A DNA stretch of 64,000 nucleotides from Meandrina meandrites (Eukaryota; Cnidaria; Anthozoa; Scleractinia; Meandrinidae). The position numbers were made by a program, and so were the translations under genes. Below, piece after piece: positions 45,108 through 54,849 of the stretch (its first letter is position 1; every line of letters starts with the position of its first letter). The notes under the pieces are model-generated. The model had not been told where the DNA came from. It saw only the letters and a program-made list of their open reading frames with translations, and searched no databases. The stretch covers positions 3,485,001 to 3,549,000 of the forward strand of contig OY855916.1 of NCBI GenBank assembly GCA_963693305.1, written 5' to 3'.

Positions 45108-46075
45108 AAATACGAAAATGATAGTATTTGCCTACAGAAGTCGGGGTATATGAGCTGAGTTAGGGATTTGAGAAGTGAACGGGAGGTAACAGCTGATATT
45201 AAGTGCTACAGCTTTGTGCTGAATTATTAGAAGTGTTCGTACTAATGTACGAAGCGGAAAGCAAATTTTCGACAACTTCTTCCAATATCCGTCCGGGCTT
45301 TAACACTGTAACAGAAAAAGATTACGAGAAAAACTAAACGTCATAAAACCTTATAAAATTAAATAAGAAGTCGAGTCAGCTGTTCTGGCATTTTTTTCCA
45401 TAGAAAAGATGCTTCAAAGCTTGAATTTTTGTAGCATGAAGCGGCTAGGGGAATTGCTACTCCCCCTTTGCAGGCTGCCAAACGGTTCGCTGCTACTGCG
45501 AGAGATTTATACACAACGCAGTTACCCCTTTCACAAGGCCTCAAGAGAGCTTAGCTTGACCAAAACAGAAACACTCAAGAGAGACGAAGAACAAATGATT
45601 TTTGTTTTCATTTTGTAGCGGCCTTTTTTTCGCTAAAAGACAGGTGTAGGTTGTGAATGAATAATACTGATATTACAGTGCGACGCGCCTTACCGTGGCC
45701 ACCCAACAAACGTTTTTACAAGTTAGCCAATAAGGTTGCACGATTATGATTGACGGCCACGCCCCCTTGCAAAGTTTCAAAAATATAATTTACGCACAAA
45801 CGGGAAATGTTAACAGTCAAAACAACTCAAGCGTTCCTATCAAGGTTAAATACATGAATTCATTAATGGAAGTTCGATTTCATTCTTTGCTTCAATATTC
45901 CATTCTTAAAGTGAATATTTCAATGTTCAAACGGCAGCTCGATTCAAAACAAAAATGTTGATTTCATAATGCTTGGCCTCGCGCGACAAAATATCCCTAA
46001 TTTGCATTCAGAAACAGAAACAGAACAGTTCGAGTTTTATTGGTCTTTTATCCGGCAATGACTTTGCTTTAAGGA
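45108..46075 (+). other. Intergenic unit between copies F and G
   Basis: Unit sequence with the GAAGCGGCTAGGGGAATTGC segment (45,437) also present at 7.7, 20.8 and 62.7 kb. No gene is supported. Confidence 0.5.
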
Positions 46076-46079
46076 ACGT

Positions 46080-46556
46080 GTCGTAATATAACTCGGAGGA
46101 AGAAATCAGTTCTCACAGCACTGAAGTACTCGAGGATGTCAGTGAACAAACGCGTCAAAGAAGGAAGAGAAAAGTGGCCAAAAGTTCACAAACAGCTGAA
46201 ACAATGACCAAGTCATGCCGATGCAAGTTAACAATCAACTTCGCTCCCCAGGGTCTACTCCGCTTTTAAGATGGCAGCTGGGAGCGGAGAAGGGGAGCTC
46301 CGCTCCCAGCCGCCATCTTGAAAGCGGAGTAGACCCTGGGAATGAGGTTTGTTAACAGGCTGCTACACAAAGCGAGCCAATGAAATTGAAAGTTAATTGA
46401 TGACAGCTGCTACGGTACTGTGAAAAAGTCTTAGACATTTTAGAGACGAAAAACGTTCGGAGGCTTGTGACGAAGCAGCAAAGAAGCTTGAGCATGTTCA
46501 CTATTCCGACAATGTTAATACTTAATGTCTGCGACCACTTTGAAAACACTGAGAAA
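46080..46556 (+). pseudogene. Degenerate exon 1 of copy G (donor lost)
   Basis: Coil relic at 46,095-46,170 (GGAAGAAATCAGTTCTCACA), a palindromic MITE at 46,247-46,341, and a BTB-start relic at 46,513-46,556 (ATGTTAATACTTAATGTCTGC). The stretch that would encode GGHIFPTT is shortened, and the splice donor CCAG|GTACTAG is deleted (AAAAGATATGTGG). This exon cannot splice to exon 2 in the ancestral way. Confidence 0.7.
46247..46341. mobile_element. Palindromic MITE in exon 1 relic of copy G
   Basis: Arms CCCAGGGTCTACTCCGCTTT and AAAGCGGAGTAGACCCTGGG pair over about 45 bases each, around a short loop (GAAGGGGAGC). GC content stands out from the flanks. Absent from copies D and E at this position. 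Confidence 0.75.
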
Positions 46557-46849
46557 AGATATGTGGTATCAAAAACTTTCACTTTTAAAATCTTTTTAGG
46601 GCCATTGCTAGACAAGATGTTTATCTGAGTGGGAAAAATATTTTGAGAAATGTTTTCCTTTTAAGGACAAGATCCATGTCCGCAAAGAATCTGAAAAATT
46701 GCATTTCTCATGTCGCTAAACTGGGAAATATTTTTGCAGTTCCGTCAGTTTTGCATTTGCAATGAATGTTTTCCGTATGCAACAATGCCAACTCACGTTA
46801 ACGTGTTCTAATACACTTTTATTTTAAGTTTTTATCACACTTATCGCAG

Positions 46850-48761
46850 ATTCGAAGCTATCCACCATGTTTTCGGAACATAACGCGCTCAATCTATCAG
46901 AAGTTTTATTGGATCATATCTTTACCCCAGATTCTATATTACACGGCATGGTTTCGGGGAAGCCAAGCGAGGATGGATCTTACTTCATTGATCGCGATGG
47001 AACTCACTTCCGGTATATCCTGAATTATCTTCGCACCGGGCAGCTTGTTGTGCCTGAGGACAAGTTTGTCCGCAGAGAGCTTCTGGCCGAGGCTGAATTT
47101 TATCACGTTCAAGGAATAATTAAGGTGCTGAGACGTTTCAAGGATTCTGTGATCCTTTCATCAGATCAAGGCCAAACATTGATCAACTGGTTGATGGAAA
47201 CCCGGGCCTTCACAAACACCAACGAAGAGTTGTTATATCGTGCTTCTCGTGATGGCTGGGGTGCTTCCAACTTTCACTCTTGTTGTGACAACAAGGGACC
47301 GACTGTGACAGTGGTCAAGAGTGGAAATTACATATTTGGAGGATATACCGAGGAAACCTGGGATTGTAGGTGTTACAAGTATTACTTAGTCAAAAGGGAA
47401 CTGCCCGTCAAAACACTTAGACGAGAGCCTCTCTTTGTAATAAAGGTTAAAATTCTTAACCCGCGTACAAATAACATATAAAATGCGCCCTGAGTACCGC
47501 CTAGTCCAAAGGGAACTGCTGGAAATGTTGCAATGAGCATGTTTTTCTATACTTGAGTAACCGTCAACGTTTTGCTTACCGGCCAAGTTCATGCTCTTCG
47601 CTTCCAATAAGGGGAGGAGGGGGGGGGGGGGGGGGGAGCTCTTTCAGTCAGACATGTACCCAGTCGTTTTGAGTATGCTTAGTTTGCCATGGGATGTTTT
47701 AAAAATGTCAAACACTCATGTTTAACAATTAGGTTATTTACTGACGATTTCTAAGAGGTGATAATTGTTGAGGCCAAAGGCCAAGACAACGATCACCACA
47801 TAGAAATCGACAGCAAATTATCTGATTGTTTTACTTGAATTCAAATAAATTTCCTAAAATGACGAATTTCAATTAGTATAGGTAATCACATGTGATTCCT
47901 TGTTAATAGTACACATACAAAAATTTCATTGCAAGTGGATGACACAAGACGTCTTCGATTGGCGTTGCTTACCTTTCCAATTCGTTGTTAAAACACTACA
48001 GAGGTTGCTAGGCTTTGTCAATATAAATACTGCTACGGAATTTTAAAGCTCTCTGTCATGCATTAACAGGTGCTTTTATCCTCATTAAGTTATACCGGTG
48101 AGGGCTGGAATGTCATCTCTCAGTGAAACGACAATCGTGATGTAATTCTATCATCCCCTAATATCCTTGGCAGGTTTTAGAGGAATCGATGTTCAAAACT
48201 GAGAGGAAAATCCTTACAAGATAACACCTCCATTACCCTGCCGTTATAGGTTCTGACATTTTCATTTCGAGCCTCGCCTGTGGGGTGGTAGTGGGGAGGA
48301 GTGAATCAGAATACTAACATTGGTGGTTTAGATACAGAAAAAGATATGTTATAAAGTGTCTTTAATCTTGGGATTTGGGGGATTCCACTCTGTAGCGGAA
48401 GAATTTCTCGTGAGCTTTATAATCGATTAGTTTTTTCCTTCCTTCGTTAGGTTCTGGAGTTTGGAAAAAAGCACCAGACTCGTTCCTGTTCAGTCTTCCA
48501 TGCGGTCTGCCACCAACAAAGATGCTCTTGATACCAGGACAAGAGAAATATGCTATACAATGCCAGGATGGCTGTGGGCCAATATTTGGAATTGGGCTTG
48601 ATCTTTGTACTGACCATTCGCGCACCCTTAATCAGTGCTTCTTATGCTTGAATGGCAGTTATCAGTGTCCAACAGATGAAGGTCTGAATGCTGCTCCACT
48701 AAAAACAGGAAAACAGGAATTTATTATCAGTGAAATGGAAGTTTTTGGTTTTGAGCAGTAA
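46850..48761 (+). CDS. Copy G: divergent BTB/TLDc exons 2-3, chimeric exon 2
   Basis: Exons 46,850-47,365 and 48,451-48,761 are open. Exon 2 is 171 codons, longer than in other copies. After the subfamily 2 start (DSKLSTMFSEHNAL) comes a second, subfamily 1-like start (DSILHGMVSGKPSEDG) preceded by its own acceptor TTTACCCCAG at 46,930, which is in frame 81 bases downstream. The exon 2 end is GATT|GTAGGT, so the junction codon becomes Cys instead of Gly. The TLDc is diverged (IAGREGNAI replaced by IPGQEKYAI; SLVNPSGLP shortened to SLPCGLP) but open to EMEVFGFEQ. Exon 1 is broken, so translation would have to start at an internal ATG such as 46,867. Either a diverged gene with a new start or a late pseudogene. 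Confidence 0.55.
47619..47636. repeat. Poly-G tract in intron 2 of copy G
   Basis: Eighteen G in a row on the coding strand, in a GGGGAGGAGG context. Similar G-rich stretches occur in intron 2 of copies A, C and I. Confidence 0.85.
47637..48450 (+). other. Rest of intron 2 of copy G
   Basis: It contains an imperfect hairpin at about 47,733-47,812 (GACGATTTCTAAGAGGTGAT against ATCACCACATAGAAATCG), then the stretch conserved before exon 3 in other copies (TCTGTAGCGGAAGAATTTCT...). No coding sequence. Confidence 0.5.
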
Positions 48762-49092
48762 GAAGCTTGTAAATCAGTACTGTATAACCCTGAGGTACAT
48801 AAGTAGTATAAGAGTGGGGATTCTGCGCCATGTGGTGGTGGTGGAGGTGACGTCACAATAGCCGGAAGGGTCGGGAGGTATGACGTCACAATAGCCCAGG
48901 GATTAAGGTCATCAAGAATAATGACATCAAAATCTAAAAATAGAATAGGGATATCATTGGGGTGGTTTACATTATCATAATCGGTGACATCATACTTCAA
49001 AAATAGAATAGGGGCAAGATTTTTTAGAACATGAAAGTGGAATCGCCAGCTAAACAGCAGTCGACTGTGGATGAAGTCGAAATAAGTTGAAC

Positions 49093-49422
49093 ATGAGAAG
49101 ACGAGTGTGTCGTGATTGTCCAGTCCCTAACTGCGGGGCCAGGTATCTTGTGAAGTTGTCCAATCATTTGACAGATGTACATGAACTAGACTACTACCAA
49201 CGAAGGAAATGGTTACAGGAAGCAAAGTTACAGCCAAAAGTTAAAATCATGATCTATGACGACGAACACAGCAAAGGTTCAGGAAAGAAGCGTTGGCTTA
49301 GCGCAAATATTAAACATGAGAATCAGGACGAAAAGATCGTTTGTGAAAATCACACTCAGAGAAGAGGTTTTTACAAGAAGACCAAACGGAAAGGACACTT
49401 ATCCAAGAAAAGGAAACTATGA
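49093..49422 (+). CDS. Zinc-finger-like basic protein in the left inverted repeat
   Basis: From its first ATG the frame encodes 109 aa. The N-terminus has CRDC and then CPVPNCGARYLVKLSNHL ending in DVH, i.e. a C-x4-C-x10-H-x4-H C2H2-like finger. The C-terminus is strongly basic (KKTKRKGHLSKKRKL), like a nuclear localisation signal. The identical frame occurs in the right arm, so the element would hold two copies in opposite directions. A DNA-binding role is plausible but inferred. I do not recognise a named family, and it may be one exon of a larger protein. Confidence 0.5.
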   Translation: MRRRVCRDCPVPNCGARYLVKLSNHLTDVHELDYYQRRKWLQEAKLQPKVKIMIYDDEHSKGSGKKRWLSANIKHENQDEKIVCENHTQRRGFYKKTKRKGHLSKKRKL

Positions 49423-49429
49423 AAATGAA

Positions 49430-49505
49430 GGACTTTGCCGGGACACTAGGGACTTTCCCGGGACAATAGGGACTTTCCGAGGACAATAAGGACTTTCAAA
49501 GGATA
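49430..49505 (+). promoter_or_regulatory. Tandem kappa-B-like motifs in the left inverted repeat
   Basis: Four roughly 20-base repeats of the form GGGACTTTCC-N-GGGACAATA follow the zinc-finger ORF. GGGACTTTCC is exact at 49,449-49,458 and 49,469-49,478, with degenerate copies on both sides. The decamer equals the classical NF-kappa-B consensus; binding is not shown. Confidence 0.5.
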
Positions 49506-49661
49506 AAAAGGACCAACGGGCCATTTTGTTAATTTTTATCAATGTCGGTAATAAATCGATAATAAACTGACGCGCGTGGAACACACGAGAGAATTACGCG
49601 CGAGATAACAAAACGAAAAGCTCGCCTATTTAAATTGAGTTTAAAGAATGAAAGAAAAAAA

Positions 49662-51373
49662 ATGTGACCATGGAGCAGGAGGAAATTTGGATAAAACATT
49701 ATGAACGGGCGAAAACACACTTAAATGTAAACAAACTATGGTCTGAAATTGAGAAAAAAAATACTCACAAAGGTGGATGTGTATTTGGAAGATTCCTGGT
49801 TAGAATATTTACTTCAACTTATCAAGGTGGATGTGACCAGTGCCTTTTTATTGTATAGACATTTTGAACGCAAGAAAATCAACGACGAATGTTTTAAACT
49901 TGGATGCTATGAATTCATGTAATTATCGAGTTGTTCAAATTATGTACAAAACACGAGATGAATAAATTTGTACTTCATTATACAAAATCCTGTCTTGTCC
50001 ATTGTTCTATTCAAATAGTACCCATTCAGCGCTGACACCTTATATTACCTCTCGGGCGTAAGGGGCTAGCTTCAAGAACAATGATATGTGAATAATTAAT
50101 TCTTTTCCCTCCAACATGGGTGACATGAGGCATGTGTATCAAATGCACATGAGATCAGATCCGGTAAAACAAAATAACCGATGTGCAGTAGTGCAAGTGC
50201 ACGTGGGTCTATGGCTTAAAGTGACATAAGTTCCAATATAATTATAACGTTTAAAACAAGAAATAGGCCTTAGCTTTAAGCGAAATCATTGAAGCATGTC
50301 TTGTTCAAGCTTGAATATAGTTACCGTCTAATTGTTTGCTGTTTTGAAAAGAACCCTTTGAAAAGCCGTGTTTACTTTGAACAAAAGCGTTGCTACTACT
50401 TTCGAATGGACTCACAGCTGAAAATCTTTTTTATCACAATGATGAGGGAAATTAGTTGAAATGTCTTACTTTGAATGGTTGCTTTTCAACGAAACACCCA
50501 GTTTTTACCTTTACCACATATGGATTACCGACATTGACCAGGACAGTGCTCCAAAGCGGCGAAAATGTATTTGTACGAGCGAGAGGTACTGTGGAATTTG
50601 CTGATGTGGAATTCGACGGGAAAACGGGAACGCAGGAACCCTTTAAAGATATGAAAAGATAGGTTGTTTTAAAAATGAAGTGGAAATGAACTGATCCGCT
50701 TCTAGGCGCTATTGCAAATCTACGAATTCCTCGGCTGCCGTTTGTTAAAGCGATTTATTTGATTTGTTGTCATTGCTCGGCATTCAACTGAATGAATTTC
50801 TTAAAGATGACGATCTTGTATTAACATAAACGTTGAAAATTGGAAACTTTTAACGACTTATTTGCTCTTTCGGCGACAGTAAGAAAGGTTTCTTTAATCC
50901 GTAAAAAGCGAAAATAAACTGCTGTGAGGTTTTTATCTAGAGTGTGAATTTTTTGCTTCGAAAATAACGCTTGGGAAACGCATGTTATAAACGCCTTTGT
51001 TTTAGGCGAAACCTCTAGCTCTAGAAAAGCTAATTAAATGTCTATAAAGTAAACGAGGTAAAGTAAGTAAAAGTATCTTACAGGAAGCCTCTTAATCTAT
51101 TACCAAAAGAACGAGGCCATCTTTACGACCTTTATGAATTAATTCCTTTCTTTGCAATGTTTAAACGGTAGACTATAAATTGCGTCTTGCCTTTACCCGA
51201 TGAAAAATATCGTTGAAAAGCGTCCCGTACAATTAGAGGATTTTAAATTGAAACCTGCTCAACACTACTACACGAGAAGAAATAAACAGCTGATCTCTCT
51301 TAGCCAAATACATTTATTGATAACAAAGCAGCGATTAAATGTGTTATAAGAACAGTACACAAACAGAGTTCGC
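49662..51373. other. Interior of the Polinton-like element, mostly non-coding
   Basis: Only short ORFs are seen, for example 50,456-50,662 (VLQSGENVFVRARGTVEFAD), none recognisable. No polymerase, integrase, ATPase or capsid motifs can be read. Confidence 0.5.
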
Positions 51374-51976
51374 TTAGTTTTCGGGAACGGGCTGTTTGAC
51401 AAACAATCGATTGAGTAAGAATTTTCGCTTATCGATTGCAAGCTCTGTCGATTCGAGCCAATCATATCCTTCTGTATCTTTCAATTCATTTTTGGTCTCC
51501 ATGACTTTACGAAAGGTCGAATCGTTCTTCATGGCATGCATCCACTGTAAATACTCCAAAAGTACTTTTCTCAGCTCTTTCCTATATACTGGAAGTAGAG
51601 CATTTTCAGCTTTAACACGGGCCACTTCAGACGAATCTCCACGTTGTTCATATTCATTTATCATGGCTTCGAGTTGGGTTTCGTGGCGACTGGTAACTTC
51701 ATCTTGAATTCGTGACCAAGGATCTCTACTAGCCTCTTCTTCTTGAGAAGATTCCATTTCTTCGCTAGATGTAGAGCTTTGAGATGAGTGTTCACTTTCT
51801 TGGGAGCTCTCGCTATCTTCGCTATCATATAGGATTTTACCATAACCTTGCTGAAAGAATAGGTTGTTACACCACATTTTGATCTGTGCTGTGTGAGCTC
51901 TAAGAACAGACTGAACTATAAGAAGCAGCAGCGCACTCCTCTTATAGGTATTGGTTGAGGCGGGGTTATTGTTCAT
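51374..51976 (-). CDS. 200-aa acidic, helix-rich protein of the Polinton-like element
   Basis: The ATG-started frame encodes a short N-terminal hydrophobic-basic part, a Ser/Glu-rich acidic low-complexity stretch at about residues 50-85 (SEDSESSQESEHSSQSS) and a predicted helical region to the end (RKELRKVLLEYLQWMHAM, ESTELAIDKRKFLLNRLF). No catalytic motif is visible. It lies between the two inverted repeats and is the longest frame of the element. I do not recognise the family; a structural or regulatory protein of the element is possible. Confidence 0.55.
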   Translation of the reverse strand: MNNNPASTNTYKRSALLLLIVQSVLRAHTAQIKMWCNNLFFQQGYGKILYDSEDSESSQESEHSSQSSTSSEEMESSQEEEASRDPWSRIQDEVTSRHETQLEAMINEYEQRGDSSEVARVKAENALLPVYRKELRKVLLEYLQWMHAMKNDSTFRKVMETKNELKDTEGYDWLESTELAIDKRKFLLNRLFVKQPVPEN

Positions 51977-52423
51977 ATAAGCAATTCAATTAACTTTGAT
52001 CCATACAGTTATTGAAACTTGATATTTTTCCTTCTCCCGTAGTTTTGCAGAAGAAGACCCTGAAATCGCAGTGAATAGAACATGCATTCCTTGTATATAT
52101 TACAACACAGGAATGATTCCATTACAAAGACATGATTTTGCGTTCAATGTGCGAAGGATTGCCGCGGCAAGCCAACCTGCAGACATTGAACGAGGTTAAT
52201 GAGAAAGCTTCGCCATTGTTATGGTTAATCTGCTTATTATTCTTGTACAATGTCCGCAATATATAGAATCTTATTTTAAATGCAACATTCTGTTTTGTAC
52301 TTGTTTTAATGGCGTTTAAATTAAAATATATACAGGGAGTATCATGCACAACGTTACTTTTCCATTATATACATAATACATGCCCTTAATGACTTTTTTT
52401 AAGCATCAATTTTATTCGTTTTA
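51977..52423. other. Interior of the Polinton-like element next to the right arm
   Basis: AT-rich, probably upstream of the minus-strand 200-aa ORF. No other feature seen. Confidence 0.45.
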
Positions 52424-52579
52424 TTTTTTCTTTCATTCTTTAAACCCAATTTAAATAGGCGAGCTTTTCGTTTTGTTATCTCGCGCGTAATTCTCTCGTG
52501 TGTTCCACGCGCGTCAGTTTATTATCGATTTATTACCGACATTGATAAAAATTAACAAAATGGCCCGTTGGTCTTTTTT

Positions 52580-52656
52580 ATCCTTTGAAAGTCCTTATTG
52601 TCCTCGGAAAGTCCCTATTGTCCCGGGAAAGTCCCTAGTGTCCCGGCAAAGTCCTT
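52580..52656 (-). promoter_or_regulatory. Tandem kappa-B-like motifs in the right inverted repeat
   Basis: Mirror copy of 49,430-49,505. GGAAAGTCCC is present at 52,606-52,615 and 52,626-52,635. Confidence 0.5.
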
Positions 52657-52661
52657 CATTT

Positions 52662-52991
52662 TCATAGTTTCCTTTTCTTGGATAAGTGTCCTTTCCGTTT
52701 GGTCTTCTTGTAAAAACCTCTTCTCTGAGTGTGATTTTCACAAACGATCTTTTCGTCCTGATTCTCATGTTTAATATTTGCGCTAAGCCAACGCTTCTTT
52801 CCTGAACCTTTGCTGTGTTCGTCGTCATAGATCATGATTTTAACTTTTGGCTGTAACTTTGCTTCCTGTAACCATTTCCTTCGTTGGTAGTAGTCTAGTT
52901 CATGTACATCTGTCAAATGATTGGACAACTTCACAAGATACCTGGCCCCGCAGTTAGGGACTGGACAATCACGACACACTCGTCTTCTCAT
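52662..52991 (-). CDS. Zinc-finger-like basic protein in the right inverted repeat
   Basis: Mirror copy of 49,093-49,422, with the same 109 residues, the C2H2-like CPVPNC...H-x4-H motif and the basic tail. The identity of the two arms at protein level points to a recent insertion or to arm homogenisation. Confidence 0.5.
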   Translation of the reverse strand: MRRRVCRDCPVPNCGARYLVKLSNHLTDVHELDYYQRRKWLQEAKLQPKVKIMIYDDEHSKGSGKKRWLSANIKHENQDEKIVCENHTQRRGFYKKTKRKGHLSKKRKL

Positions 52992-53304
52992 GTTCAACTT
53001 ATTTCGACTTCATCCACAGTCGACTGCTGTTTAGCTGGCGATTCCACTTTCATGTTCTAAAAAATCTTGCCCCTATTCTATTTTTGAAGTATGATGTCAC
53101 CGATTATGATAATGTAAACCACCCCAATGATATCCCTATTCTATTTTTAGATTTTGATGTCATTATTCTTGATGACCTTAATCCCTGGGCTATTGTGACG
53201 TCATACCTCCCGACCCTTCCGGCTATTGTGACGTCACCTCCACCACCACCACATGGCGCAGAATCCCCACTCTTATACTACTTACATAATAATAATTATT
53301 TTTT

Positions 53305-53867
53305 TTAGTGAAATGGACTCTCTACACTCAGGTATGTGCATTTTGCTCATCTCCAGACTGAGGTACCCACAAGCCTAGCAGTGAACAGCTGTTTCGTTCA
53401 CTTTGCGACTTGTCAGCACTGCGTAAGGCATGGTGGATAATGGGAGAAAGTTCTTATTTCTCCCACCTTTGTGATCCAACATCTGTGGTACACAAGGTGA
53501 ATCTCTGGACACGAGCGCACCAGTGGTCTTATAAAACTGTTAAGGTGAGGGTAGCTTAGTTTAACCAACTGCAAAACACCTAAAAAATATGCAGTCCAAG
53601 AGCGAGTAACAAATGAGCACTATATACAACCTAACCTACCCTCAACACTGGTCTAAGACCAGTGATGCGCCCGTCTTCAGAGATCCATGCACCTTGCGTT
53701 CCACAAGTGTTGCATCACTGAGTTTGGAGAACTGAGGACTTTTTCCCATTATCCATCATGCCTTACGCAGTGCTGACGAGTCCCAAAGAGGACGAAACAG
53801 CTGTCCACTGCTAGTCTTGCGGAGATGAGCAAAATGCACATACTTGAGTGTGAGTCCATTTCACTAA
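53305..53867. mobile_element. MITE with about 145-bp inverted repeats
   Basis: Ends TTAGTGAAATGGACTC and GAGTCCATTTCACTAA. The arms also share CATTTTGCTCATCTCC, GAACAGCTGTTTCG and GCACTGCGTAAGGCATG as inverted copies. The middle (about 53,460-53,740) has no coding sequence. It lies only 22 bases from the Polinton-like element. Confidence 0.7.
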
Positions 53868-54462
53868 TAAACATAATAAGAAGCTTTTACTTTGTGGCTG
53901 ACACGAAATACAATTTACAATGATCACAGCTCAGTTATTTTCTGTTTACATGTAATAGTTGATCAGTAAACTTTTAAACTAATTGCTTCAGTTGTAACAC
54001 AGTACATTAGGCTGAGTGCTGTAGAGGAAAATTCATTAAATTACGCACGTTTTAAAAGTCAGTTTAGTTTTTGTTATTTTATCGATGCTTGTCCAAAATG
54101 CCGCGATCCCATTTAACTTGTGAGTTATAATAATTATAGCTTACATTCTTCCAGATGCCGAAACTGATTTATTTGGCGACGTCTTTAAATAAATAACCAC
54201 GACGAGGTTTATTCCTTGTACCAAGCTTAACTTGGTGTTCCATAATCATGGAGTGTAATCATGTGAGCCAAATGTTTTTTGAAGTCTTAAAGGAGCTCTG
54301 TCGCGGCGATTTCGCAGATTTTTGGTCTAAACTGTTCTGAAATTCGTGGTAGGGAACTTAACCCATGAGAATCATTATCTTTGAACATCTAAAGGAAGAT
54401 ATAACCTTAATACGTGGAAAGAACTTGAAAAGTTAAGCTAAAATTGTTGCCAACGTACTCAT
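53868..54462 (+). other. Array 3' UTR-like and downstream block without a gene
   Basis: 53,877-54,060 (TAAGAAGCTTTTACTTTGTGGCTGA, TAATAGTTGATCAG) is homologous to the 3' UTR of copy H. 54,060-54,260 is the shared downstream block. No matching exon lies directly upstream; it is the UTR of copy G or of a lost copy, displaced by insertions. 54,262-54,460 is repeat DNA. Confidence 0.5.
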
Positions 54463-54849
54463 ATAGGGTTGGAACGTTCATCCACCATGAGGTGACCCAC
54501 CACACAATGCACCTTCCACGGAATGACCCACCACACGATGCACCGGAACCACCACAGCGTGCACCAAAAGAACTGGGCACTACAAATCGATCCTACTTAT
54601 TACGTGACAACGAGAAAATGGTATCATGAAGACTGGTTAATAAAATGTCAAATCTGTCAATACATTATCGCGCACACTTTACTAGATCGTTCAGAAATGA
54701 AAGCTAGCATTATTTACTCCCAAAATTGCGTCTTTTCTTGTATGTTAGTTATGTTCCGTTAATAGCATGAATCGTGTTCTAATTGTAATTTCGCTAGTAT
54801 AAATGTATCTTAAAATCAGTGCTAATTTAGTTGTGGCTGTGAATTAAAG

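Larger units (their letters stand above)
48802..49661 (+). repeat. Left terminal inverted repeat of the Polinton-like element
   Basis: Pairs with 52,424-53,282. It contains TGACGTCA motifs (two, near 48,850 and 48,883), a zinc-finger-like ORF and a short tandem array with GGGACTTTCC. Confidence 0.8.
48802..53282. mobile_element. Maverick/Polinton-like element, internally deleted (4.48 kb)
   Basis: Ends AGTAGTATAAGAGTGGGG and CCCCACTCTTATACTACT are flanked by the 6-bp duplication TACATA (48,796-48,801 and 53,283-53,288). The terminal inverted repeats are about 860 bases and nearly identical. Long inverted repeats, a 6-bp duplication and AG/CT ends are known hallmarks of Maverick/Polinton elements. 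Those are usually 15-20 kb with a polymerase B, a retroviral-type integrase and capsid genes, none of which is seen here. It carries two identical zinc-finger-like ORFs in the arms and one acidic 200-aa ORF. It sits 41 bases after the stop codon of copy G. Confidence 0.6.
52424..53282 (-). repeat. Right terminal inverted repeat of the Polinton-like element
   Basis: Reverse complement of the left repeat, including the ORF and the GGGACTTTCC array. The encoded 109-aa ORF is identical in both arms. Confidence 0.8.

Noticed and set aside
50456..50662. 68-codon ORF in the Polinton-like element as a capsid or other gene
   Set aside because: Too short, with no recognisable motif. No claim is justified.
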